Below are positions 39,001-50,780 of a stretch of DNA of 64,000 nucleotides, piece after piece. The stretch's first letter is position 1. Each line of letters starts with the position of its first letter. The position numbers and the translations under genes were made by a program. The notes beneath the pieces were generated by a model that saw only the letters and a program-made list of their open reading frames with translations, did no database searches and was not told the origin of the DNA. This DNA is from Lutraria lutraria (taxonomy: Eukaryota; Mollusca; Bivalvia; Venerida; Mactridae), in the NCBI GenBank assembly GCA_964023205.1, contig OZ026847.1, positions 3,904,819-3,968,818 on the forward strand. The letters run 5' to 3'.

Positions 39001-42000
39001 GAGCTAGACATTCGAAATTTCTTTACTTTGACGGCGATACAGTCCGTTTTTCGAATGTCGAGATGAATGTCGATTGTCTAGCTAGACATTCGAAATTTCA
39101 TTACTTTGACTGCTATATACAGTTCGTTTTTCGAATGTCGAGATGAATGTCGATTGTCTAGCTAGACATTCGAAATTTCTTTACTTTGACGGCGATACAG
39201 TCGTAACTTCGAATGTCGAGATGAATGTCGATTGTCTAGCTAGACATTCGAAATTTCATTACTTTGACGGCTAAATACAGTCTGTTTTACGAATGTCGAG
39301 ATGAATGTCGATTGTCGAGCTAGACATTCGAACTTTCATTACTTTGACGGCTATACAGTTCGTTTTTCGAATGTCGAGATGAATGTCGATTGTCTAGCTA
39401 GACATTCGAAATTTCTTTACTTTGACGGCGATAAAGTCGTAACTTCGAATGTCGAGATGAATGTCGATTGTCTAGCTGGACATTCGAAATTTCATTACTT
39501 TGACGGCTATACAGTTCGTTTTTCGAATGTCGAGATGAATGTCGATTGTCTAGCTAGACATTCGAAATTTCATTACTTTGACGGCTATATACAGTCCGTT
39601 TTTCGAATGTCGAGATGAATGTCGATTGTCGAGCTAGACATTCGAAATTTCTTTACTTTGACGGCGATACAGTCCGTTTTTCGAATGTCGAGATGAATGT
39701 CGATTGTCTAGCTAGACATTCGAAATTTCATTACTTTAACGGCTATATACAGTCTGTATTACGAATGTCGAGATGAATGTCGATTGTCGAGCTAGACATT
39801 CGAAATTTACATTATTATGATGGCCATACAGCCTGTTTCACGAATGTCGAGATGAATGTCGATTGTCGAGCTAGACATTCGAAATTTCTTTACTTTGACG
39901 GCGATATAGTCCGTTTTTCGAATGTCGATGAATGTCGATTGTCTAGCTAGACATTCGAAATTTCTTTACTCTGACGGCGCGATACAGTCGTAACTTCGAA
40001 TGTCGAGATGAATGTCGATTGTCTAGCTAGACATTCGAAATTTCATTACTTTGACGGCTATACAGTTCGTTTTTCGAATGTCGAGCTAGACATTCGAAAT
40101 TTACATTATTATGATGGCCATACAGCCTGTTTCACGAATGGCGAGATGAATGTCGATTGTCGAGCTAGACATTCGAAATTTCATTACTTTAACGGCTATA
40201 TACAGTCTCTTTTACGAATGTCGAGATGAATGTCGATTGTCGAGCTAGACATTCGAAATTTCATTACTTTGACGGCTATACAGTTCGTTTTTCGAATGTC
40301 GAGATGAATGTCGATTGTCTAGCTAGACATTCGAAATTGCATTACTTTGACGGCTATATACAGTCTGTTTCACGAATGTCGAGATGTATGTCGATTGTCG
40401 AGCTAGACATTCGAACTTTCATTACTTTGACGGCTATACAGTTCGTTTTTCGAATGTCGAGATGAATGTCGATTGTCTAGCTAGACATTCGAAATTTCTT
40501 TACTTTGACGGCGATATAGTCGTAACTTCGAATGTCGAGATGAATGTCGATTGTCTAGCTGGACATTCGAAATTTCATTACTTTGACGTCTATACAGTTC
40601 GTTTTTCGAATGTCGAGATGAATGTCGATTGTCTAGCTAGACATTCGAAATTTCATTACTTTGACGGCTATATACAGTCCGTTTTTCGAATGTCGAGATG
40701 AATGTCGATTGTCGAGCTAGACATTCGAAATTTCTTTACTTTGACGGCGATACAGTTCGTTTTTCGAATGTCGAGATGAATGTCGATTGTCTAGCTAGAC
40801 ATTCGAAATTTCTTTACTTTGATGGCTATACAGTTCGTTTTTCGAATGTCGAGATGAATGTCGATTGTCGAGCTAGACATTCGAAATTTCATTACTTTGA
40901 CGGCTATATACAGTCTGTTTTACGAATGTCGAGATGAATGTCGATTGTCGAGCTAGACATTCGAACTTTCTTTACTTTGACGGCTATACAGTTCGTTTTT
41001 CGAATGTCGAGATGAATGTCGATTGTCTAGCTAGACATTCGAAATTTCTTTACTTTGACGGCGATACAGTCGTAACTTCGAATGTCGAGATGAATGTCGA
41101 TTGTCGAGCTAGACATTCGAAATTTCATTACTTTGACGGCTATACAGTTCGTTTTTCGAATGTCGAGATGAATGTCGATTGTCGAGCTAGACATTCGAAA
41201 TTTCTTTACTTTGACGGCGATACAGTCCGTTTTTCGAATGTCGAGATGAATGTCGATTGTCTAGCTAGACATTCGAAATTTCATTACTTTAACGGCTATA
41301 TACAGTCTGTTTTACGAATGTCGAGATGAATGTCGATTGTCGAGCTAGACATTCGAAATTTACATTATTATGATGGCCATACAGCCTGTTTCACGAATGT
41401 CGAGATGAATGTCGATTGCCGAGCTAGACATTCGAAATTTCTTTACTTTGACGGCTATATACAGTCCGTTTTTCTAATGTCGAGATGAATGTCGATTGTC
41501 GAGCTAGACATTCGAAATTTCTTTACTTTGACGGCGATAGAGTCCGTTTTTCGAATGTCGAGATGAATGTCGATTGTCGAGCTAGACATTCGAAATTTCA
41601 TTACTTTAACGGCTATATACAGTCTGTTTTACGAATGTCGAGATGAATGTCGATTGTCGAGCTAGACATTCGAAATTTACATTATTATGATGGCCATACA
41701 GCCTGTTTCACGAATGTCGAGATGAATGTCGATTGTCGAGCTAGACATTCGAAATTTCTTTACTTTGACGGCGATACAGTTCGTTTTTCGAATGTCGAGA
41801 TGAATGTCGATTGTCTAGCTAGACATTCGAAATTTCATTACTTTGACTGCTATATACAGTTCGTTTTTCGAATGTCGAGATGAATGTCGATTGTCTAGCT
41901 AGACATTCGAAATTTCTTTACTTTGACGGCGATACAGTCGTAACTTCGAATGTCGAGATGAATGTCGATTGTCTAGCTAGACATTCGAAATTTCATTACT

Positions 42001-44690
42001 TTGACGGCTATATACAGTCTGTTTTACGAATGTCGAGATGAATGTCGATTGTCGAGCTAGACATTCGAACTTTCATTACTTTGACGGCTATACAGTTCGT
42101 TTTTCGAATGTCGAGATGAATGTCGATTGTCTAGCTAGACATTCGAAATTTCTTTACTTTGACGGCGATAAAGTCGTAACTTCGAATGTCGAGATGAATG
42201 TCGATTGTCTAGCTGGACATTCGAAATTTCATTACTTTGACGGCTATACAGTTCGTTTTTCGAATGTCGAGATGAATGTCGATTGTCTAGCTAGACATTC
42301 GAAATTTCATTACTTTGACGGCTATATACAGTCCGTTTTTCGAATGTCGAGATGAATGTCGATTGTCGAGCTAGACATTCGAAATTTCTTTACTTTGACG
42401 GCGATACAGTCCGTTTTTCGAATGTCGAGATGAATGTCGATTGTCTAGCTAGACATTCGAAATTTCTTCACTTTGACGGCTATACAGTTCGTTTTTCGAA
42501 TGTCGAGATGAATGTCGATTGTCGAGCTAGACATTCGAACTTTCATTACTTTGACGGCTATATACAGTCTGTTTTACGAATGTCGAGATGAATGTCGATT
42601 GTCGAGCTAGACATTCGAACTTTCATTACTTTGACGGCTATACAGTTCGTTTTTCGAATGTCGAGATGAATGTCGATTGTCTAGCTAGACATTCGAAATT
42701 TCTTTACTTTGACGGCGATACAGTCGTAACTTCGAATGTCGAGATGAATGTCGATTGTCTAGCTGGACATTCGAAATTTCATTACTTTGACGGCTATACA
42801 GTTCGTTTTTCGAATGTCGAGATGAATGTCGATTGTCTAGCTAGACATTCGAAATTTCATTACTTTGACGGCTATATACAGTCCGTTTTTCGAAAGTCGA
42901 GATGAATGTCGATTGTCGAGCTAGACATTCGAAATTTCATTACTTTGACGGCTATACAGTTCGTTTTTCGAATGTCGAGATGAATGTCGATTGTCTAGCT
43001 AGACATTCGAAATTTCATTACTTTGACGGCTATATTCAGTCCGTTTTTCGAATGTCGAGATGAATGTCGATTGTCGAGCTAGACATTCGAAATTTCTTTA
43101 CTTTGACGGCGATACAGTCCGTTTTTCGAATGTCGAGATGAATGTCGATTGTCTAGCTAGACATTCGAAATTTCTTTACTTTGACGGCTATACAGTTCGT
43201 TTTTCGAATGTCGAGATGAATGTCGATTGTCGAGCTAGACATTCGAAATTTACATTTTTATGATGGCCATACAGCCTGTTTCACGAATGTCGAGATGAAT
43301 GTCGATTGTCGAGCTAAACATTCGAAATTTCTTTACTTTGACGGCTATATACAGTCCGTTTTTCGAATGTCGAGATGAATGTCGATTGTCGAGCTAGACA
43401 TTCGAAATTTCTTTACTTTGACGGCGATACAGTCCGTTTTTCGAATGTCGAGATGAATGTCGATTGTCGAGCTAGACATTCGAAATTTCATTACTTTAAC
43501 GGCTATATACAGTCTGTTTTACGAATGTCGAGATGAATGTCGATTGTCGAGCTAGACATTCGAAATTTACATTATTATGATGGCCATACAGCCTGTTTCA
43601 CGAATATCGAGATGAATGTCGATTGTCGAGCTAGACATTCGAAATTTCTTTACTTTGACGGCGATACAGTCCGTTTTTCGAATGTCGAGATGAATGTCGA
43701 TTGTCTAGCTAGACATTCGAAATTTCATTACTTTGACTGCTATATACAGTTCGTTTTTCGAATGTCGAGATGAATGTCGATTGTCTAGCTAGACATTCGA
43801 AATTTCTTTACTTTGACGGCGATACAGTCGTAACTTCGAATGTCGAGATGAATGTCGATTGTCTAGCTAGACATTCGAAATTTCATTACTTTGACGGCTA
43901 TATACAGTCCGTTTTTCGAATGTCGAGATGAATGTCGATTGTCGAGCTAGACATTCGAAATTTCTTTACTTTGACGGCGATACAGTCCGTTTTTCGAATG
44001 TCGAGATGAATGTCGATTGTCTAGCTAGACATTCGAAATTTCTTTACTTTGACGGCTATACAGTTCGTTTTTCGAATGTCGAGATGAATGTCGATTGTCG
44101 AGCTAGACATTCGAACTTTCATTACTTTGACGGCTATATACAGTCTGTTTTACGAATGTCGAGATGAATGTCGATTGTCGAGCTAGACATTCGAACTTTC
44201 ATTACTTTGACGGCTATACAGTTCGTTTTTCGAATGTCGAGATGAATGTCGATTGTCTAGCTAGACATTCGAAATTTCTTTACTTTGACGGCTATACAGT
44301 TCGTTTTTCGAATGTCGAGATGAATGTCGATTGTCTAGCTAGACATTCGAAATTTCATTACTTTGACGGCTATACAGTTCGTTTTTCGAATGTCGAGATG
44401 AATGTCGATTGTCGAGCTAGACATTCGAAATTTCATTACTTTGACGGCTATATACAGTCTGTTTTACGAATGTCGAGATGAATGTCGATTGTCGAGCTAG
44501 ACATTCGAAATTTCATTACATTGACGGCTATATACAGTTCGTTTTTCGAATGTCGAGATGAATGTCGATTGTCGAGCTAGACATTCGAAATTTACATTAT
44601 TATGATGGCCATATAGCCTGTTTCACGAATGTCGAGATGAATGTCGATTGTCGAGCTAGACATTGAATGTCGATTGTCGATTGTCGATTG
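33033..44690 (+). repeat. Right satellite array, same monomer in opposite orientation (~147 copies)
   Basis: This is the reverse-complement orientation of the left array, with monomers like TCGAGATGAATGTCGATTGT then CGAGCTAGACATTCGAAATT. It carries the same variant classes (GTCGTAACTTCG, GGCCATACAGCCTGTTTCAC, TATATACAG versus TATACAG). A 2970-bp higher-order repeat is clear: the variant order from 35386 onward recurs from 38356, including rare variants such as ATGTATGTCG at 37414 and 40384 and the shortened monomer near 36957 and 39927. A further partial copy starts at 42038. Its outer end (GATTGCATTGCCAACTTCAC) mirrors the outer end of the left array. Confidence 0.97.
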
Positions 44691-44974
44691 CATTGCCAAC
44701 TTCACACACATGTGAGAACTTCATTGACGTAACAAAAGCGTGGTAACAACACAGTGACAACGCGGTGAAAATCGCTTGCTGTGTTTTCAAGTCCGCACCA
44801 CGCTTCTTCTGCGTCAGTGAAGTTCCAACCACGTCCTTCGCGTCCACGGAGACCATACCACGCTTGAACCGGTTCCTACTGCGTCCTCATCACGTTAATC
44901 AGGTTCTTGCCACATCCTGTCAGGACGTGGTGGACGTAGTGCAAACGCGGCTCTAGTGTGATGGGGGTATAACG
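44691..44974. repeat. CGTCC-rich degenerate repeat zone, right arm
   Basis: This is the inverted counterpart of the left-arm zone. It has imperfect units of the form GTTCCYACYRCGTCC and ACGTGGTGGACGTAG and adjoins GTGTGATGGGGGTAT, whose complement (CCCCCATCACAC) occurs at 22615-22626. No gene is seen. Confidence 0.55.
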
Positions 44975-45275
44975 ACATTGACTCTCCAACTAATGATATG
45001 GATTCTCACACTAATTATGTGCACTCTCGCAGTATTGATATATATTCACACAATAACGATTTGAATTTTCCCACTAATGATATAGATTCGCGCACTAAGG
45101 ATATCGACTTATCAAACGAACCATAAATACTGTCCCATTAATGATAATGAGATTCGCACACTTACGACTTGGACTCTCCCACTAATGATATAGAAAATAC
45201 ACACTAACGACATAGAATTGCACACTATTGGTGTCACTAACGATATGAACTCTCATACTAACGATATCGACTATA
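44975..45275 (+). repeat. 23-bp degenerate tandem repeat, right arm of element 1
   Basis: About a dozen imperfect units of the form ATTCTCACACTAATGATATG run in tandem. Single matching units occur on the left arm at 22303-22327 and 22585-22612, where the SINE interrupts them. This forms another repeat tier between the terminal repeat and the satellite. Confidence 0.7.
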
Positions 45276-47029
45276 GTAATAGTGATTCATCAGAATTTCA
45301 GACTCGCACTAAACATTTGCGAGAAATAATTACATTGTAAACTAAAACGGAAACCGAAACACTTTCATAAAGAAACATGTAGAACTACCGCCTGAGATTT
45401 GGTGTATAATTGTTAAAGCTCGTTTTGAAACTAAATCATTTGTCGCGATACACTCTTAAAAGGGTGAATAGATTATTCAAATATATTGTGAGCAAGACAA
45501 AGCCGCCGCGATTGTATCTCAACCCTGACCGGTTCCGTGATTTATCTTTATCACCTAAAACTGTAAGAAAAAATATTTGACTAGCTGGGTCTGACAGCGG
45601 GTTATTGCAAGCAATCCGTGATGTGATAACACATTCCTTATGGGTCAATGCATGTCTCTTTCTGTGGATGGTCTGATTTTTGACCGTATAGAATAGACGG
45701 CATATGGTATAGACGTCCATGGCATTAGTAATGAGATGTTCAAGATATTAGGATCTTAATAGCCAAAATTCAAAGGTGGTCAAATTTGGCTTTTTTTCTT
45801 AAATTACTCTATAAAATATATTATTTGACAATATATGAAAGAGGTTTACTATGTAATTTTATAAAACTAATGGTTTACATGACAGAAAAAAACTATAATT
45901 ATCCTTCTAAATGGCTAAACCCCGAATATCATAGATCAATAAATGATCATAGTTTTATTATTAAAAAAAACAATTGCACACGAAATAATGCATTTGTAGT
46001 TGTATTTCACTTACATGTAATTGTATATCAATAATTATATCTAAAACGTACATGCATCAGATATTAGTGCAGTGTATTTTTTTAATGCTTCGGAGACTTA
46101 TTATTTACGATCTATGTAGGCAAAAAAGAAAAAGAAAATAGCGCTATGATATATATTTAAGGGGCATAACTTATATTCAAAATAATCCCCCATTTCTAAC
46201 AAACATAATAAAACCTTATCAGGCTTACTGTTGCACAATACATCTTAAAGTAACCCTAGCGTAAACAAATGTTCCAATTTCTGGCATTATTTAGCCAACC
46301 TATAAGAGTCACTTCATTAAATTAAAACACTTTTTCATCCTAAGTATGTTCTAAGATATTCAAAAATAAAGTTTAAAGAAAACATAGAAAGATACAAGAA
46401 ATGTCTTTAAAAAGACAGTCGCGAAGTTGTTTTAATGTTATTTACACTACTAGTATTGAAACCAAAAGTATAATCTTTATGAAATTCCTAAATTTCCGCT
46501 ATGTGACATGTGAAAACAACACAACATCGCTAGCAGTCCAATTAGGTCGCGCCTTAGAATGTTAATGTTAGGTCAGCCAAATAAATTACGTATTTAGTCA
46601 TATCTACTTTATATCAATTCCAATAAATGTAAAAAGTTTGCCAAGAACGGTATATAACATTATTTCGATGACTACCAATATACATACAACTATCTTCTAG
46701 TAGTTGTATGTATATTGGTAGTCATAAGAGCGAACGTGGTGGGTGGGGTAATTTTTTCTAAACAAGCGTCTGTGGATGTATGTGTTAGACGTAAGTCCTT
46801 TCAGCTTGGAATAAGAGTATACATATTAATAGCTTAACCAAGTTGTTTTACAGGTAAGAGTTCCAGCAATATGACATTCTGTATATAGATTGATAGGATT
46901 TCCCTCAAACAAATGATGTTCGTTGATAAACTGGTAGGATTTGTACCTTCCTTTCTAAAAGTGAATAGTCTACCACCGGGCAGTCGCTCCTCGTTACTCT
47001 ACCTCTTGGCCATCATTTCCCGTTCTAAC
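45276..47029. other. Right-arm segment of element 1 without left-arm counterpart
   Basis: About 1.75 kb of AT-rich DNA has no recognisable partner in the left arm, which is shorter. Short open frames (for example 45436-45720 minus and 45786-46034 plus) show no family resemblance. It contains the perfect hairpin at 46668-46725. It could be a secondary insertion or sequence lost from the left arm. Confidence 0.5.
46668..46725. repeat. Perfect 25-bp inverted repeat with 8-nt loop
   Basis: ATGACTACCAATATACATAC and five further bases (46668-46692) are exactly complementary to 46701-46725, with TCTTCTAG between. A perfect arm of this length in otherwise diverged DNA is notable. It could be a tiny hairpin element, a deletion product of a foldback element, or a structured RNA stem. 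Confidence 0.9.
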
Positions 47030-47438
47030 AATGCACACATGTACACACCGGCGACGGCGATATATAATAAATGCCAAGATAAAAAATAAAATCCCCAATT
47101 CAAACGAGCAAATGTAAAAAAAAACTTGGAGGAGATTAACTAAACATTATCATGAACGGAGGAACCATTATTTATTAAACACATACGAGTGTGTAGGGGT
47201 GTAGCAGGAACGATAACTCTGCATTATAGAGGTTGAAGAATGAGTGCGACATTTAGCGTTGATGTTGCGACATATAGCGTCAGTGCTATTTGTTGCGACA
47301 TTTAGCGTTACAGATGCGACATATAGCGTCAGGAGGTTTTGCGACATTTAGCGTTGGTTGCGACATTTAGCGTCAGCCTTGCGACATATAACGTCAAATG
47401 CGACATTTAGCGTCGATGCGACATTTAACGTTGCTACA
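47030..47438 (-). repeat. Right terminal inverted repeat of element 1
   Basis: This is the inverted counterpart of 21883-22282, with the same nine subterminal repeats read as TGCGACATTTAGCGT or TGCGACATATAGCGT. Small differences (for example an extra GGGGTGTA near 47196) show that the two ends have diverged since they were last homogenised. Confidence 0.9.
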
Positions 47439-47443
47439 ATCAT
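47439..47443. repeat. Target-site duplication ATCAT, right of element 1
   Basis: ATCAT directly follows the right end CTACA and continues as AAACCTTG, exactly as in the empty site at 61154-61158. Confidence 0.85.
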
Positions 47444-50400
47444 AAACCTTGGTTCCTTTGTTAACCTTCTGTAACTTCGTTCTGTGGATATTTATCCTGG
47501 TTTCAACTCACACAAATGATGAGCAAGTCGCTCCTGGGCAATCATGTGTGTTTGTTATTACTACCGTGACTGCTTCTGATTTCAAGAAAGGGTTTTGAGA
47601 TCATGTACATGGCGTATGATCCCAACGCGTTATGCAAATTTTACAATTAGATCCGCTTAGAATAATAGAAAACGGATCGATAAATCACTTTATATCATAT
47701 GAAATAATTCATCCGCGTACGAAATTAAGTTTTTGATGGCATTTTCATGTGGGTTTTTTTCGCAAGTGATCCATAATAACAATGAGTATGTATCACAAAT
47801 TGAACACGCACAACTTGAGCATTGTTGAGAGGGTAGTATTTTTGCATACATATAAATGAGTATTGTTCATGCACGTATGTATTGCGTAGGTAGTATATGA
47901 TTGGTAACATGGCACCTCCGTGATTTTGATATAATATTTATATAATTTTGATGAGTAAATTCCCTTTGACGACGACATAACATTTTTGTTCGGACAATAT
48001 ACATTTTGAAAGCTGGTTGTGTAAGCAGTAATCAAATTCTAAAACATCATTTCAAAATCTCACAAATATGGATATTTAATTTAACAGTGAATATCACAAA
48101 CGGGAAAAACGATGTTACATGTCAGTGATTCAACTATAAGAATTCAAAGTGAAGCGTTCAGCACATTATTCTTAAGTAAAGATCATCTGCCTGATAAAGA
48201 TACCCATAAAGAAACAGACACGATTATATCGATGAGGCAAACAATGTACAAAGCTACATTGTATATACAAATGGTTGTGTGAGTGTATGCAAAAATGGAA
48301 GGCGTCTAAAATGAGATGAAGTTACAGATATTTACCTAATTAAAACCGTAATCAATCATTCAAAGCCTGAATCTACTTAAGGTATCTGGCTTGGATGTCA
48401 GGTCAAATCAAGTTTCACCAATTTTTAGATTTAAAAACTAAACCATAATTATGTACTAAAATAAACCCACTGTATAAAGTGCATTGCAAGTAATTTGAAA
48501 CAAATATTACATTTGATTGGTCTTCTAAAAACCTATATCGCACGTAATTTACAACGGTAACTACACTGTATATAGGAATATATGTCTACAAGTCCAACAT
48601 CATGATATTAAGTTTGAATATAATTAACATACCAATTATACAGATTTTCTGAAAAAATCTTAAACTACGATTAATCAATCGATAGTGGTTTATATCAGTT
48701 CATTACTATTATCGATAGCAATTTTGTTCCGAGTATGGAACTTACAACATGGAAAGTCGAAAAAAATCTTCAAAACCAGATTATCACTAAAAGAATTATG
48801 TAGGTCGATTTTAATTCTTATCTAACACTGTAGTGTGCATTTAAAGTGATATGTTGTCATAATCAAGATATATTATTAAAATGGAGCGTTTCTCGGTATT
48901 TTTCAGTAAATACGACAGCAACAATGCTTATGTTGGTACCGATGCATTCGGAAAATTATAGGCTGGATAATGGGCTACTTAAAAAAACTCGCAACATCTG
49001 ATAACTTAGATACTCATCATACTAGGTTGATGGAATTTAGCACATGAATATCAGAATATGTATATAAATAAATGGCAATATTGAGATGGCGTATGTTAAT
49101 TCCTAAGCATGAATATCCATCAACTGTACTAATTTAGAATTTCCCTAACAGTCATTGTTGTGTTGCGAGCAACACCAGTGACTTGTCTCATATGAAAAAA
49201 ATCAAGTTCCGACAGTACTTTCAGTACTTTGATTTGATAACGTATTCCGTTCGTTAGATATTTGACTTTAAAAAATTCCGTACCCAGAACCCCGCTTTTT
49301 ATTACGTAATACTCCATAGATAGAAAATGAAAACAAGTATCAAATTTGAAGCAGGGTTCCCTAGATGAACATTTCCACTACAAAATACCCAAAATCGCTT
49401 TGAAATTGGTCATCAAATAAGATGGCAATATTAATTCGAAAATGACGCCTACTGTGTTTTTTAAGCTGTGCAATTAACAAGTGTCGGATCATTATCGTCT
49501 CATGAAATCAACGAATTTGACGCACCCCATTCAATTTTGATAGCCAATCAAAATCGCTTATGTTTACGGTTCAATAATTGAAACCAGGCCCAGGTCAAGT
49601 AAGAGATTTTTTGAAAAAAAAATTGTCATTAATGAATTGATAGTATCATATCGTACCAATACAATGTACGTTACGTTAAAGATGTTTAACGCTGATAAGG
49701 AAAAGTCGATAAAGGTGTGCAGTATTTATTGCAATAAAACACCATTTTTTAGCGTTCGGTTAAGACTTGTTGTTGCTTGGTAATAAAATATGATATATAT
49801 TTTTTGTAAATAACGTTTAATATCATTTTACGTTATTCTTGCCATTATAACCAAAGCAGACACATTAACAATTTTCTTTTCCGTTTTGCGAACAAAATTA
49901 AGAGATATAAGCTTAAAAGTATATGGAAAAACACCAGATACAAAAAAAGATACAAAAAAAGATACAAAAAAAGATATTAACGCAAGGTGCAAACAGCAGA
50001 TACACAAACAATAGATATCAAAAACAGACACCAATATATACATACAACAGATACCAGCAAAAGGTACAAACAATACAATATAAACATCAGCTACAAGAAA
50101 ACAGGTAAAAAAGACAGTAGATGAGAATGTACACCTATTTTACACCGTTTAATTTGTGTGAATGACATTATGAGCCGACCTGAAAACTCAAAGAGGATTA
50201 AAAACGTTTCGGTTTCCGAATCTATTTCATTTTGCAAACAACAGTTCCGTTCGTATACGGCGGATCTCAGCGATCCATTCACGTCTTCAAGAAAGTAAAA
50301 CTAAGCGGAATTTTTATAAATAAACAAATGTACAATTTCATCTATATTCAAAATATATTCTCACACGAGTGCTTATCAATCAATCTAACAACAGGATGTA

Positions 50401-50780
50401 GATTTGTTGCATTTTATTAAGACAGCAAAACCACAGACTGCATCTCATTTGTCAAATTTTAAGTTATTGCGTACACCTGTTGTTTGAAAGAAAATGTTAA
50501 ACACCATTCATTGGGAAAGTTTCCCATTATACTTTGCGTATGTACGCAGCAATAAAGACATTTTATATATCATATGTTTTAAGTTTCACCGATATTGTTA
50601 AATCTGAGACAATCATGAACACTTCAATATGAAATAAGTCAAGTTCTAATAACGAACGTAAAATTGTTTTTCATCTTCACTTCTTCAGTTGAAATATTAG
50701 TAACCCATTCAATGGCTTTATGTATATTCAAGACAAAAATGTAGAACAGTATGTGACTGACATTTTAATTATCAGTTCTC
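47444..50780. repeat. Intergenic part of segmental repeat, paralogous to 61159-62810
   Basis: The stretch resumes the C4-like cluster after element 1. 47444-47940 matches 61159-61670 (shared words AACTCRCACAAATGATGAG, GTACATGGCGTATGATCCCA). 49840-50400 matches 61715-62400, and 50400-50780 matches 62420-62810. The middle (about 48000-49820) has no counterpart there and holds no recognised gene. Short open frames lack family resemblance. Confidence 0.8.
49936..49977. repeat. (GATACAAAAAAA)n minisatellite
   Basis: Three to four perfect 12-bp units are followed by looser CAGATACA/ACAGATACC units to about 50100. A shorter related stretch lies at 61790-61930 in the paralogous segment, so the expansion is local. 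Confidence 0.8.

Larger units (their letters stand above)
21883..47438. mobile_element. Element 1: 25.6 kb foldback-type transposon carrying inverted satellite arrays
   Basis: The ends are TGTAGCAACGTT (21883) and its complement (to 47438), inside about 400-bp terminal inverted repeats. ATCAT flanks both sides (21878-21882 and 47439-47443). A paralogous flank at 60901-61700 contains the uninterrupted target GGCATCATAAACC with a single ATCAT at 61154-61158, so insertion with a 5-bp duplication is well supported. Inward from each end come nine subterminal repeats, 23-bp repeats, a CGTCC-rich zone and a satellite array; the arrays point in opposite directions around a 1.3 kb core. No transposase or other element protein is visible, so it looks non-autonomous. 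The plan recalls Foldback and Galileo elements, but the TSD length and ends differ from the P superfamily. TGT...ACA ends with 4-5-bp TSDs occur in Ginger-type integrase-related transposons, which is only a hypothesis here. Confidence 0.88.

Noticed and set aside
23570..44481. Dozens of open frames of 60-157 codons reading MNVDCRARHSKFHYFDGY and variants
   Set aside because: They arise because 78-bp monomers keep one frame open; every 80-bp monomer breaks it. They appear on opposite strands in the two arrays exactly as the satellite orientation predicts. No start context, splice signals or codon bias support translation.
23365..44690. CRISPR-like array (regular repeats with variable parts)
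   Set aside because: The monomers are contiguous with no unique spacers, there are no cas genes, and the DNA is eukaryotic.
45436..45720. 94-codon minus-strand open frame as an element 1 gene
   Set aside because: No recognisable motif, no splice or repeat-family support, and length is within chance expectation for this region.
21883..47438. Helitron or Maverick/Polinton as explanation for the 25 kb element
   Set aside because: Helitrons lack terminal inverted repeats and target duplications. Polintons make 6-bp duplications and encode polymerase and packaging-type proteins, none of which are seen.
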